Origin: Methanoculleus methanifontis
GTDB lineage: Archaea; Halobacteriota; Methanomicrobia; Methanomicrobiales; Methanoculleaceae
Direction: 5' to 3'
NCBI RefSeq assembly: GCF_030464365.1
Contig: NZ_VCYI01000003.1
Location: 124,001 to 188,000, forward strand
Length of the DNA: 64,000 nucleotides
Below the pieces are notes generated by a model, which made no database searches, was not told the DNA's origin, and saw nothing but the letters and a program-made list of their open reading frames with translations. Of the stretch, positions 24,350 to 32,201 are shown one piece after another. Positions within the stretch are counted from its first letter, which is position 1. The number at the start of each line of letters is the position of its first letter. The position numbers were made by a program, and so were the translations under genes.

Positions 24350-25723
24350 CTACTTCCCCGTCAGCCTCTTGATCCTCGCAAGCGGCGATGCCCGGTCGAG
24401 GAACCTGGAGATGAAGACGGCAAACTCCTCGTCCCAGCACTCCGCACCGGCCTTCACCGTCCAGCCCTGCTTCATCGAGCGGCGGACGTGCTTGCCGAGC
24501 GCGACGTCAAAGAGCGTCTTCGACCGCAGCAGGTCGACGGCCCGGGTGTACCGGCGCGGGAGTTCGACCACGTAGCGGCCGTCCTCCACGTAGGGGCCGG
24601 CGAAGACCTCTTCCTGGACGTACTTCGCGAGGAACTTCTCGGCGTTCTCCCGTGTCGAGAGCGGCGGGCCGATATGCCGGCGCATCACCGGGACGGTCTC
24701 GGCCATCAACTCGAAGAGGAGCATGCACCGCTCTTTTCCCATGCAGACATCGATGCGGCTCGCCGGAAACCCGCTCCGTTCCAGGAGTTCCCGGATTGAA
24801 TCGGCGGACTTCCTGAGCTGGGGAACCACCGTATCGGGTGTGTAGTCCGGCGTCCCAAACGTGATGGAGAAGAGATGCGTCCCCCGCGCGGCGAGAAGGC
24901 GGGCGAAGACCTCATGGGTGAGCGGGGGCGAGGGAGGGCGGCAGAAGAACGCCTCCGACGGCGCGGCAAGGTAGCCGCGGGCGAGTTCCACGAACTCGAA
25001 CATCCGCGAGAGCGAGAGCGCCGCCGCCACGTTCCTCTCCGGGTCGACCGGATCGATGACGACGAGCGGGTCCTCGAACTCCTTCGTCCCGTGCTCTTCG
25101 ATGTCGATCACTTCCCCGGGCTTCCAGCAGGCGGCGGCGCGAAGAAGCGGGTGGAATCCACCGTAGTGGATCGTCAGGATCTCGCAGAGGTAGCCGGAAA
25201 ACCCCTCTGTCATGTGATCCGAGCCGTAGACCCCGCCCGACTTCGCGAACTGCTTGAAGAGGAGGACGTCGTCGGCGTAGCTGCCGATGTGGCCGAGGAT
25301 GTAGCGGGTGTGAAACGGCGTCCGGTCCACGGCGCTCTTGATCTCGGTGGCGCTCGCGACAGCGTAGCAGGGGACGAGGTCGATGTCCAGCGAGTTGATC
25401 GTCGCGTTGACGTAGGGGTGCTCCGCGTACTTCTCGCGCCAGGTCGCGCCGAACTCCTCCGCTATCCGGTGCGCGAGGGCCAGACCTTCCTCCTGCAGTT
25501 CCTCCCGGGAGAGAGCTGGGTCGAAGAGCATGAATACATCGAGATCCCGGTCGCCGCGGACGAATGTGTCGCGGGCGACCGAGCCCACCATCATCGCTTT
25601 CGCCTTTCCCGAACGCTCCACCGCCTCGATCAACTGCTGCCCGATCGCACGGACGTAGGTCCGCTCCTCGGGCGTGGGGCGGATCTTTTTGAGCACCTCC
25701 TCCTCGCAGGGGCACCTGGTCAA
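24350..25723 (-). CDS. cca: CCA tRNA nucleotidyltransferase (archaeal class I)
   Basis: A 457-residue CCA-adding enzyme of the archaeal class I nucleotidyltransferase superfamily. The catalytic motif is GSVARDTFVRGDRDLDVFML at about residues 47-66 with the metal-binding D-x-D; a third acidic residue follows in NSLDIDLVPCY. The middle and tail domains (VYGSDHMTEGFSGYLCE, then palm-like tail) fit the Archaeoglobus enzyme. It repairs tRNA 3' ends, needed here because the two tRNA genes seen do not encode CCA. Its start overlaps the stop of the upstream phosphodiesterase gene (25720-25723). Confidence 0.94.
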   Translation of the reverse strand: MTRCPCEEEVLKKIRPTPEERTYVRAIGQQLIEAVERSGKAKAMMVGSVARDTFVRGDRDLDVFMLFDPALSREELQEEGLALAHRIAEEFGATWREKYAEHPYVNATINSLDIDLVPCYAVASATEIKSAVDRTPFHTRYILGHIGSYADDVLLFKQFAKSGGVYGSDHMTEGFSGYLCEILTIHYGGFHPLLRAAACWKPGEVIDIEEHGTKEFEDPLVVIDPVDPERNVAAALSLSRMFEFVELARGYLAAPSEAFFCRPPSPPLTHEVFARLLAARGTHLFSITFGTPDYTPDTVVPQLRKSADSIRELLERSGFPASRIDVCMGKERCMLLFELMAETVPVMRRHIGPPLSTRENAEKFLAKYVQEEVFAGPYVEDGRYVVELPRRYTRAVDLLRSKTLFDVALGKHVRRSMKQGWTVKAGAECWDEEFAVFISRFLDRASPLARIKRLTGK

Positions 25724-26259
25724 AACGCGACCTCCGCAAGATCTTCATAGATCGAACCGCGGGGTGTCAGCGTGCTTTTCTTGAGTTTGATACCTGTCAC
25801 CCGGCAGGTCCCGAGCGGTTCGCGCGGGGTGGACGCCGCCTGCGTACACTGCGAGGGGTGGAACTCTTTTACCCGGGCAAGGGTCATATGGGGGCGGAAT
25901 GGACGGGTCTCCCGGCGGAAACCAAGCGGTGCAAGGAGGTCGTCCACCTGTTGGGCGAGAGCAGCGCTCTCCCCGCCGTCCGTGACGTCGCACCAGATCA
26001 CCCGCGGCTTCCGCGGCGGGTTGCAGACCGGATACCCGACCGTCAGGCTGAAGGGGTCGGCCCGGACAGCCCGGAGCGCATCGACGATCGGCTCGATCTG
26101 CGCCGGTTCGACCTCCCCGAGAAACTTCACCGTGAGATGGAGGTTTGCAGGGTCGACGATGGCAAGCCGCCCGGATGACCGTCTCAGGATCTCCTGGGAC
26201 TCACGGGCGCGTTCACGGATCTCCTCCGGCAGATCGATTGCAACGAACGTCCTGACCAT
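25720..26259 (-). CDS. thpR: RNA 2',3'-cyclic phosphodiesterase (ThpR/LigT)
   Basis: A 179-residue 2H phosphoesterase. Both histidine motifs are present: HLTV in LHLTVKFLGEV at about residue 42 and HMTL in RPHMTLARVKEF at about residue 125. The enzyme opens RNA 2',3'-cyclic phosphates; archaeal forms can also join tRNA halves through 2'-5' linkage. It is coupled to the CCA enzyme by a 4-base overlap, an arrangement consistent with a shared role in tRNA 3' or splice-end handling. Confidence 0.93.
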   Translation of the reverse strand: MVRTFVAIDLPEEIRERARESQEILRRSSGRLAIVDPANLHLTVKFLGEVEPAQIEPIVDALRAVRADPFSLTVGYPVCNPPRKPRVIWCDVTDGGESAALAQQVDDLLAPLGFRRETRPFRPHMTLARVKEFHPSQCTQAASTPREPLGTCRVTGIKLKKSTLTPRGSIYEDLAEVAF

Positions 26260-26488
26260 ATTACCATACTATCATGCTTCACCCTACAAAATGGTGATTG
26301 TCCTGCGGAGACTTGAGCATCGGAACGCAGTGCAAGGCGGCCGAGGAGTCCGGCTGGTGGGAGGTTTTGGGGTATCCACATCGGGGGTTCGGGAATATGC
26401 TTTGTGATGAGAAGTAGCGTCCTGGGCTCAATGAGTATCTGTTATAACCGTGCAAAACGAAAACATAGTGACCGAATAATCCGGGGGT

Positions 26489-26764
26489 ATTATCATTTCC
26501 GATACAACGCAATTCATCGTATACACACTGGAATTTTGCCCGAATTGCGAAATACTCAAAGAGTTCCTGGCCTCCAGGGGAGTTCCTTTCGTCGAGTGCG
26601 ACATGGCGTCGGCCGAAGCGCTGACCGAACTCCGTATGAACGGCATATTTGTTCAGGAGGCGCCGGTTCTGCAGAAGGGTGACGCATTCTACACGTCCGC
26701 CGATCTCTTTAGCGGCGGCACATTCCAGGAAGATCTTGTTGGCGATCTGATCGCGGGGGCATAA
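26489..26764 (+). CDS. Glutaredoxin/NrdH-like redoxin, no standard start codon
   Basis: The frame between TAA at 26480-26482 and TAA at 26762-26764 encodes a thioredoxin-fold redoxin: FIVYTLEFCPNCEILKEFL with the redox pair CPNC, then the cis-Pro region EAPVLQKG. Coding is clear, but no ATG, GTG or TTG occurs before the active site. GGGGGT is followed by ATT at 26489 and again at 26495, so initiation at an ATT is the likely reading. It ends 2 bases before nrdD. NrdH-like proteins deliver electrons to methanogen class III RNR (as shown for Methanosarcina barkeri), so this is its probable reductant. Confidence 0.8.
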   Translation: MIISDTTQFIVYTLEFCPNCEILKEFLASRGVPFVECDMASAEALTELRMNGIFVQEAPVLQKGDAFYTSADLFSGGTFQEDLVGDLIAGA

Positions 26765-26766
26765 GG

Positions 26767-29700
26767 TTGACCCGCAAGTCGACACAGGCAACTCTATTCG
26801 GGGAGTTCGTTCCGACGTTCCCGAAGGTCCGGACCTCGCGGGGCTACCTCCTTGACTGGAATCGGAACCGGATCGTCAAGCAGATCCTGGAGGAGAGCCG
26901 GCTTGTGGAGACCTTCTACGGCTACGAGGGGGCCGACGAGGAGACGGCGAGGGATATCGCCCGGCGGGTCGAGAAGAAGATCCAGATGCTGGGTCTCCAA
27001 TCACTCTCAGGCCCCCTTATCCGGGAGATCGTAAACATGACGCTCCTTGAGCGCGGCCTCGTCCCCTACCGCAACGTGTGCACCCGGGTGGGCACGCCGG
27101 TCTTCGACGCGCACCTCATCGATGTCGGGCGGGGATTCGAGGCGCACGACAACGCCAATCTCCAGGAGAACGCCGAGACCTCGCACAAGAAGAAAGCGGA
27201 CAAGATCAGCAAGGAGCAGTACCTCCTGCAGCTCCCTCCAGAACTCGCAGACCACCACCTTCGCGGCGATCTCCACATCCATGACCTGGAATACTTTGGA
27301 TCCCGCCCGTTTTGCCAGGATTGGGACCTGCGTTACTTCTTCTACTACGGCCTGATGCCTGACGGGAACGGGACGAAGGCCTCGGTCGCCGGCCCCGCGA
27401 AGCGGGCCGAGGTGGCGGTTCTCCACGCGGTCAAGGCACTCGGGTCCGCCCAGACGAACTTCGCCGGTGGGCAGGGCTACTACAACTTCCTCACGTTCAT
27501 GGCGCCCTTCTTCGAGGGGATGGGCTACGAGGAGATCAGGCAGTTGATGCAGATGTTCGTCTATGAGATGACCCAGATGATGGTCGCACGCGGCGGCCAG
27601 GTGGTCTTCTCGTCGGTCCAGCTCTCCCCGGGCGTCCCGACCCTCTGGAAGGACAAACCCTGTGTCTACCGCGGCAAAGTCTGGAACGGAGAACAGGCGC
27701 CGCTCCGGACCTACGGTGAATTCGAGCGCGAGGTCCGGCTCCTCTTCAAGGCGCTGATGGAGGTGATGCTCGAGGGCGACTACTGGGGCAAGCCCTTCTC
27801 CTTCCCGAAACCCGAGATCAGCATCGAGCCCGACTTCCTTAACGAGGACGAGGAGTTCAACCGCGAGCACCCGGATCTTCCCACGTACCAGGATCTCTAC
27901 CTGATGACGTTCGAACTCGCGTCCAAGTACGGCACCCCCTACTACGACAACCAGATCCCCCCCTACCGGGGGGCCGGGGAGGGGATCTCGTGCTACCAGT
28001 GTCTGGCGGCCGACGAGCTCGTCCCGGTGGCGGATGGAGACGGGAAGATTGCCGTCAGGGCGATCAGCGATCTCTTTGATGTTGCAGCAAAGAACGGGAG
28101 ACGGATCGACTCTTTCGGCACGGAGCTCGCCTACTATGACGGACTGGCTCCGAGCGTCGACTTCGATACCCTGAAGTCGTCACTTCGCCCGTTCCGCGGC
28201 GTGATGCGCCAGCGGTACACCGGCGACCTCCTCCGGATCACCCTGGAGTCGGGACGGCAGATCACCGTCACCCCCGACCACCCCGTCTATGTCCTTGATG
28301 GCGGCAGGTTCGCCAGGGAAACGGCAGGAAACCTCAGCGTCGGCGACCACCTGCCGGTGCTGAAGACCGGCGGATTCTGCGAAAGATTGGTCACGGAGAT
28401 CGATGTCGCAGAGACGCTCAAGAAGGCGGGCCACGGCGACGCGATCCGCGTCACCGGGGACGGTGTAAAACTCCGGACCTCCGGGCGGCACGTCCTCCCC
28501 GGTACCCTCCCGGCCGGCCCGGACCTCTCGAAGTTACTCGGCTACTACCTTGCAGCGGGGTGCACCGAGCGGTCCGGACGGCATTACACGGTCAGGTTCT
28601 CGTTTGAGGAATGCCATTCCAACCTTGCGGTGGACACCGCTGCATGCATCCGCGCCGTCCTCGGACATGAACCCCAGATCCGCGAGACAACGGCGGGGAG
28701 CGAGATCGTCGTCAACAGCAAACTCATTCACCTCCTCATCAACGCCCTCGGGTGCGGTTCCTCCGATGACGACAAGTCGGTACCCGATCTCCTCTTCAAC
28801 CTCGACCGCTCCCTGGTGGCCGATTTCCTTGGTGCGGCCTTCAGCACAACCAGAGGGAGCCATTCCGCACGCCGTGCCAGAAGCATCAGGCTGAACGCGG
28901 CCTCCCGGGAAGCGGCCCAGAAGTTGATCTGGCTGACCGGTCGGATCGGCGTCCAGATGAGCTACGCTGAACGGGAAAGGACGGTTTTGCCGCCTCCGGG
29001 CGAAGAAGCCCCGCAAAAGACCTACACCTGCAGAATAACAGATCACAACCAGATAGAGTGGTTCCACGCAGAGACCGGCTACAGTGCTGAGGTGCCCGCA
29101 GGAAGAGAGAGCGGCGGACCTTTCACATCCATCCCGGCGAACGCGGTCGCAGCCGGATGCACCGGTGTTGCCTGTGCAAGCAGGGACAACGATACCGGGA
29201 TAGAGAAGATCCAGGTTACGCTCGTCATTCCACCCCTCGTACGGGAGGAGGAGATCGGGCGAATTGCCCGTGGAGACGTGCACCCGCTCCGTATCCGCTC
29301 AATCGAGCCGGTGGAGTACGACGGCTACGTCTACGACCTCGTTGACGTCGCCGGCACCCACACGTTCACAAACGCGCTCGGGATCGTGACCGGGAACTGC
29401 TGTGCCTACCAGTTCTCATCTCTCGCCGATGAGGACGACGAGTTCGAGGACAAACTCTACTTCCGGGAGGGGAAACACTTCTCGATGGGATCCTGGCAGG
29501 TGATGTCCATCAACTGTCCGCGGGCGGCGTATAAGGCGGAGGGGGACCAGGAACGGCTCTTTGCCGAACTGAAGTCGTTCATGGACATCGCCGTCGACCT
29601 CTACCGGATCAAGCGCCGCTGGATGTCTCTCATCCGGACGAACGGCCGGATGCCGTTTGCGATGCAGCGCCCGAAGGACCCGAACACCGGCGAGCGCGGC

Positions 29701-30354
29701 GCGGTTGCCGTGGATCTCGAAGGGCTCGTCTACACCATCGGCGTGGTCGGGGTCAACGAGATGGTGCAGCACTTCACCGGCCACCAACTCCACGAGTCGA
29801 AGGAGGCGTTCCGTCTCGCCGTCCGGGCAATGACCGAACTCGAGATGTATGCTCGCGAACTCTCGAAGAAGCACAACATGACGATCGCCCTCGCCCGCAC
29901 CCCGGCGGAGACGACCGGGCAGCGGTTCGCGGTCGCGGACCTCCTCGATGAGCGGTTCCGCGACCACGCCATCCGGGTCGTCAAGGGCGACGCCGATGCG
30001 GCGCTCGATATGCTCGGCACGACGCTCGACCTCCCCATTTACTACACCAACGGGACCCATGTCGCCCCGGGAGCCCCGGTGGCGCTCACGAAACGGATCG
30101 AGATCGAGCACATCTTCTTCCCCATCGTGGACGGCGGGAACATCTTCCACGTATGGCTCGGGGAAGCGCGCCCGGACCCCCGGGGGTTGATGGAGATGGC
30201 GATGAACCTCTGCCGGACGACCCAGATCGGTTACTTCGCCTTCACCCGGGATCTGACGGTCTCCCTGAAAGAGTATCGGGAGTTCAAGCCGGCGCGGTCA
30301 GATAAGGCCACGACGGTCGGCCTTTCCCCCGCGGTTGACCAGGCGGACGCCTGA
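26767..30354 (+). CDS. nrdD: Anaerobic (class III) ribonucleoside-triphosphate reductase, intein-containing
   Basis: A 1195-residue precursor; removing the intein (residues 412-877) leaves 729 residues. It has no clear ATP-cone and begins with LFGEFVPTFPKVRTSRGYLL. RNR core blocks include HIHDLEYFGSRPFCQDWDLR, PYRGAGEGISCYQ joined to CCAYQFSS after splicing, and the late RTTQIGYFAFTRDLTV. After that point homologs continue with a zinc-binding four-Cys finger and the glycyl-radical loop; here the protein ends SLKEYREFKPARS plus 22 residues with no cysteine and no glycyl motif. The start is TTG 26767. Converts NTPs to dNTPs without oxygen if the radical Gly is supplied. Confidence 0.9.
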   Translation: MTRKSTQATLFGEFVPTFPKVRTSRGYLLDWNRNRIVKQILEESRLVETFYGYEGADEETARDIARRVEKKIQMLGLQSLSGPLIREIVNMTLLERGLVPYRNVCTRVGTPVFDAHLIDVGRGFEAHDNANLQENAETSHKKKADKISKEQYLLQLPPELADHHLRGDLHIHDLEYFGSRPFCQDWDLRYFFYYGLMPDGNGTKASVAGPAKRAEVAVLHAVKALGSAQTNFAGGQGYYNFLTFMAPFFEGMGYEEIRQLMQMFVYEMTQMMVARGGQVVFSSVQLSPGVPTLWKDKPCVYRGKVWNGEQAPLRTYGEFEREVRLLFKALMEVMLEGDYWGKPFSFPKPEISIEPDFLNEDEEFNREHPDLPTYQDLYLMTFELASKYGTPYYDNQIPPYRGAGEGISCYQCLAADELVPVADGDGKIAVRAISDLFDVAAKNGRRIDSFGTELAYYDGLAPSVDFDTLKSSLRPFRGVMRQRYTGDLLRITLESGRQITVTPDHPVYVLDGGRFARETAGNLSVGDHLPVLKTGGFCERLVTEIDVAETLKKAGHGDAIRVTGDGVKLRTSGRHVLPGTLPAGPDLSKLLGYYLAAGCTERSGRHYTVRFSFEECHSNLAVDTAACIRAVLGHEPQIRETTAGSEIVVNSKLIHLLINALGCGSSDDDKSVPDLLFNLDRSLVADFLGAAFSTTRGSHSARRARSIRLNAASREAAQKLIWLTGRIGVQMSYAERERTVLPPPGEEAPQKTYTCRITDHNQIEWFHAETGYSAEVPAGRESGGPFTSIPANAVAAGCTGVACASRDNDTGIEKIQVTLVIPPLVREEEIGRIARGDVHPLRIRSIEPVEYDGYVYDLVDVAGTHTFTNALGIVTGNCCAYQFSSLADEDDEFEDKLYFREGKHFSMGSWQVMSINCPRAAYKAEGDQERLFAELKSFMDIAVDLYRIKRRWMSLIRTNGRMPFAMQRPKDPNTGERGAVAVDLEGLVYTIGVVGVNEMVQHFTGHQLHESKEAFRLAVRAMTELEMYARELSKKHNMTIALARTPAETTGQRFAVADLLDERFRDHAIRVVKGDADAALDMLGTTLDLPIYYTNGTHVAPGAPVALTKRIEIEHIFFPIVDGGNIFHVWLGEARPDPRGLMEMAMNLCRTTQIGYFAFTRDLTVSLKEYREFKPARSDKATTVGLSPAVDQADA
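28000..29397 (+). other. Intein in NrdD (466 aa) with degenerate LAGLIDADG endonuclease
   Basis: The insert starts at Cys412 after extein ISCYQ and ends at Asn877 before extein Cys878 (CCAYQF), restoring ISCYQCCAYQF. Block A is CLAADELVPVADGDG, block B has TPDH at 502-505, blocks F and G are YDLVDVAGTHTF and ALGIVTGN. The penultimate residue is Gly, not the usual His. The endonuclease motifs read LLGYYLAAGC (590-599) and FLGAAFSTTRGS (687-698); both lack the catalytic acidic residue. Splicing looks possible, homing probably lost. Confidence 0.92.
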
Positions 30355-30368
30355 CCGGGGTCATACCA

Positions 30369-30375
30369 TTTTTTT
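30369..30375 (+). terminator. T-run terminator after nrdD
   Basis: Seven T residues lie 14 bases past the nrdD stop. Confidence 0.45.
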
Positions 30376-30605
30376 AACAGTCTCTGTGGCGGGATGGTTT
30401 TCGCGTTCCCTGCGTGAGGCCGTATGCAACCCCATCATCGTAGTATCTGCCCCATTCGTTTCCCGGTGGATGGGTATGTGTGTCAGTGCAGGGGTTGGCA
30501 GGGGTACGGCCATCACTCTGCTTTGCCCTGTCCGGCACCAACCCGGATCCGCGGGAGCAGTTGGAAGGTAACACTTTATCCTCTGCAGGGCAAAGAGATC
30601 TGATA

Positions 30606-31352
30606 ATGCACGCTCCCCTGAAGTTCACCAACCACCGCATCGAGGAGTACGCGCTCAAGGTGACCTACCGCCCGGAGGACGACACGGGGAAGATCATCTA
30701 CAACCTCTCGCTCATCGAGAGCCGCGACCTTGAGTTCGCGCTCTCCGTCATGAAAGAGGCGCACAAACGGGGCATCACCATCAGCGACCGCCTCCTGGTC
30801 ACCGGGCCCGGGGGGCAGGTCGGCGGCTACACCGTCCCGGACGGCCGGCACGCCGTCTGCACGATGTGCAGCATCACGCTCGACGCTCTTCTTCTCCAGC
30901 GCGGCATCCCGGAAAGCCCGATCGGGGGCGGGATCGTCGAGGTCGACGGGAGGGTTGCGCAACGGTTCACAAGCATGATCCTCTACCGCGACACCACGCT
31001 CGATCCGCTTGAGGTTCTCATCTCACAGGAGGCCACGTCGATCCTTGACGTCATGAACCACGGAAAGGGCAACATCCTTGCAAACATCAGAGAGTGCCAC
31101 ATGGAGGCCGAACAACTCCTGGGTGTGGTGCTCGACGAACTTGCGGCCATAGGGTTCTCCGGCATCCTCGATGTCGGCGCCCCGAATGTTCCCCTCCTGG
31201 GTGTCCCGGTTAGCCCGCAGTACGTGGGCGTGGCGATGGTCGGGGGCACGAACGCGATGGCGGCCGTCAGGGAGGCGGGAAAGCCGGTCGTGACCCGGGC
31301 GCTCAAAGGATTGATCGATATCCGGGAGATGGGCTACCTGGACGATTACTGA
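30606..31352 (+). CDS. NrpR-type nitrogen-sensing (DUF128) protein without HTH
   Basis: A 248-residue single DUF128 domain: VTYRPEDDTGKIIYNLSLI, the conserved VTGPGGQVGGYTVPDGRH, VCTMCSITLDALLLQRGIP, then LDVGAPNVPLLGVPVSP. NrpR represses nitrogen genes in methanogens and is released by 2-oxoglutarate bound to this domain. The usual N-terminal winged helix is missing, so it resembles NrpRII of Methanosarcina, which works with a partner that binds DNA. BoxA-like ACTTTATCC lies at about 30571-30579. It converges with the TrmB gene, overlapping by 7 bases at the 3' ends. Confidence 0.85.
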   Translation: MHAPLKFTNHRIEEYALKVTYRPEDDTGKIIYNLSLIESRDLEFALSVMKEAHKRGITISDRLLVTGPGGQVGGYTVPDGRHAVCTMCSITLDALLLQRGIPESPIGGGIVEVDGRVAQRFTSMILYRDTTLDPLEVLISQEATSILDVMNHGKGNILANIRECHMEAEQLLGVVLDELAAIGFSGILDVGAPNVPLLGVPVSPQYVGVAMVGGTNAMAAVREAGKPVVTRALKGLIDIREMGYLDDY

Positions 31353-32137
31353 ACCGCAGCCTTCGCCCACTCCGTGACGGTGGTGATATGCCGTCGCACA
31401 AACAGGACGAGCCCCTCGGACTCCGAGTAGAGGGCGGACGGCTGCCCGTCGACCGCGCCCATCCAGAGCAGCGCCCGGGAGTTGTCCACCAGAAAGACGC
31501 CCGACTGCTCATACGGCAACAGGTTCTCCGTCGGGAGACGGGTCTCGCGCAGCCCGGCAAGGGGAAGGATGTGGAGCCGGAACCGGGAAGGCTGCTCGCC
31601 TTCCCAGCGCTCGGTGACGATATCGACCGGCACGGGGTCGGGAGCGGATTCAAGCAGCGGGAGCACGCTCCCCTTGAGAATATCCCACGTCGCCAGCACC
31701 TCCACGCTCCGCTCCGCGCTCCCGAACATGCCGGCGAGGCGGGTTCTGATGTTCTCTTCGCCGTAGATCGTCCAGACCAGTTCCCGGTCGCCCCGGCCTT
31801 CCAGTTCCTTCTCGCGGTAAAAGACGTCGAGGGCCTCCCGGGCGCTCCGGGCATCGCTCTCGATCCGGCGCATCAGGTTCTCGACGCCCTGGTCGGGGGG
31901 AACCGCGTCGAAGCGTTTGGGCGTCGTGTGCGAGACGCTGACCAGTTCCTTCTGGACGAGCCGATCGAGAACCGGGTAGACGGATGCGCGCGGCACGCCG
32001 GAGATCTCGTGAACTTCCGTTGCAGTCGCGCCCGCTGTTCTGAGAAGCCCGATATACACGAGGGCTTCGTACTTCGTAAGTCCCAGCGATTTAAGAGATT
32101 CGAGGAGAGCGTTCGGAACGTCCCGGGGAGCCTTCAT
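31346..32137 (-). CDS. TrmB-family transcriptional regulator
   Basis: A 263-residue regulator. The N-terminal winged helix (LGLTKYEALVYIGLLRTAGA, then ISGVPRASVYPVLDRLVQKE) is followed by a coiled coil (VENLMRRIESDARSAREALD) and a C-terminal effector domain of the phospholipase-D-like TrmB type (VLATWDILKGSVLP onward). TrmB proteins sense sugars or related ligands. It is divergent from the secreted COG1361 gene with a shared 64-base spacer holding the perfect palindrome at 32170-32191, so it likely controls both. Confidence 0.88.
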   Translation of the reverse strand: MKAPRDVPNALLESLKSLGLTKYEALVYIGLLRTAGATATEVHEISGVPRASVYPVLDRLVQKELVSVSHTTPKRFDAVPPDQGVENLMRRIESDARSAREALDVFYREKELEGRGDRELVWTIYGEENIRTRLAGMFGSAERSVEVLATWDILKGSVLPLLESAPDPVPVDIVTERWEGEQPSRFRLHILPLAGLRETRLPTENLLPYEQSGVFLVDNSRALLWMGAVDGQPSALYSESEGLVLFVRRHITTVTEWAKAAVQ

Positions 32138-32169
32138 ACCATCATGTATATATACTGTTTAGCAATAAA

Positions 32170-32191
32170 TGTTGTTGCTAATATAACAACA
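32170..32191 (+). promoter_or_regulatory. Palindromic operator between TrmB regulator and secreted-protein gene
   Basis: TGTTGTT-GCTAATAT-AACAACA has perfect 7-base arms. It lies 10 bases before the COG1361 ATG and next to TGTATATATAC (about 32144-32154), the likely BoxA for the regulator on the minus strand. Confidence 0.6.
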
Positions 32192-32201
32192 AGGTGAAGA
32201 G

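Noticed and set aside
26508-26549. CGCAATTC and GAATTGCG inverted repeat at the start of the redoxin gene as an NrdR-like operator
   Set aside because: It overlaps the conserved CPNC codons, so coding constraint explains the second arm; NrdR is bacterial and its consensus is not matched.
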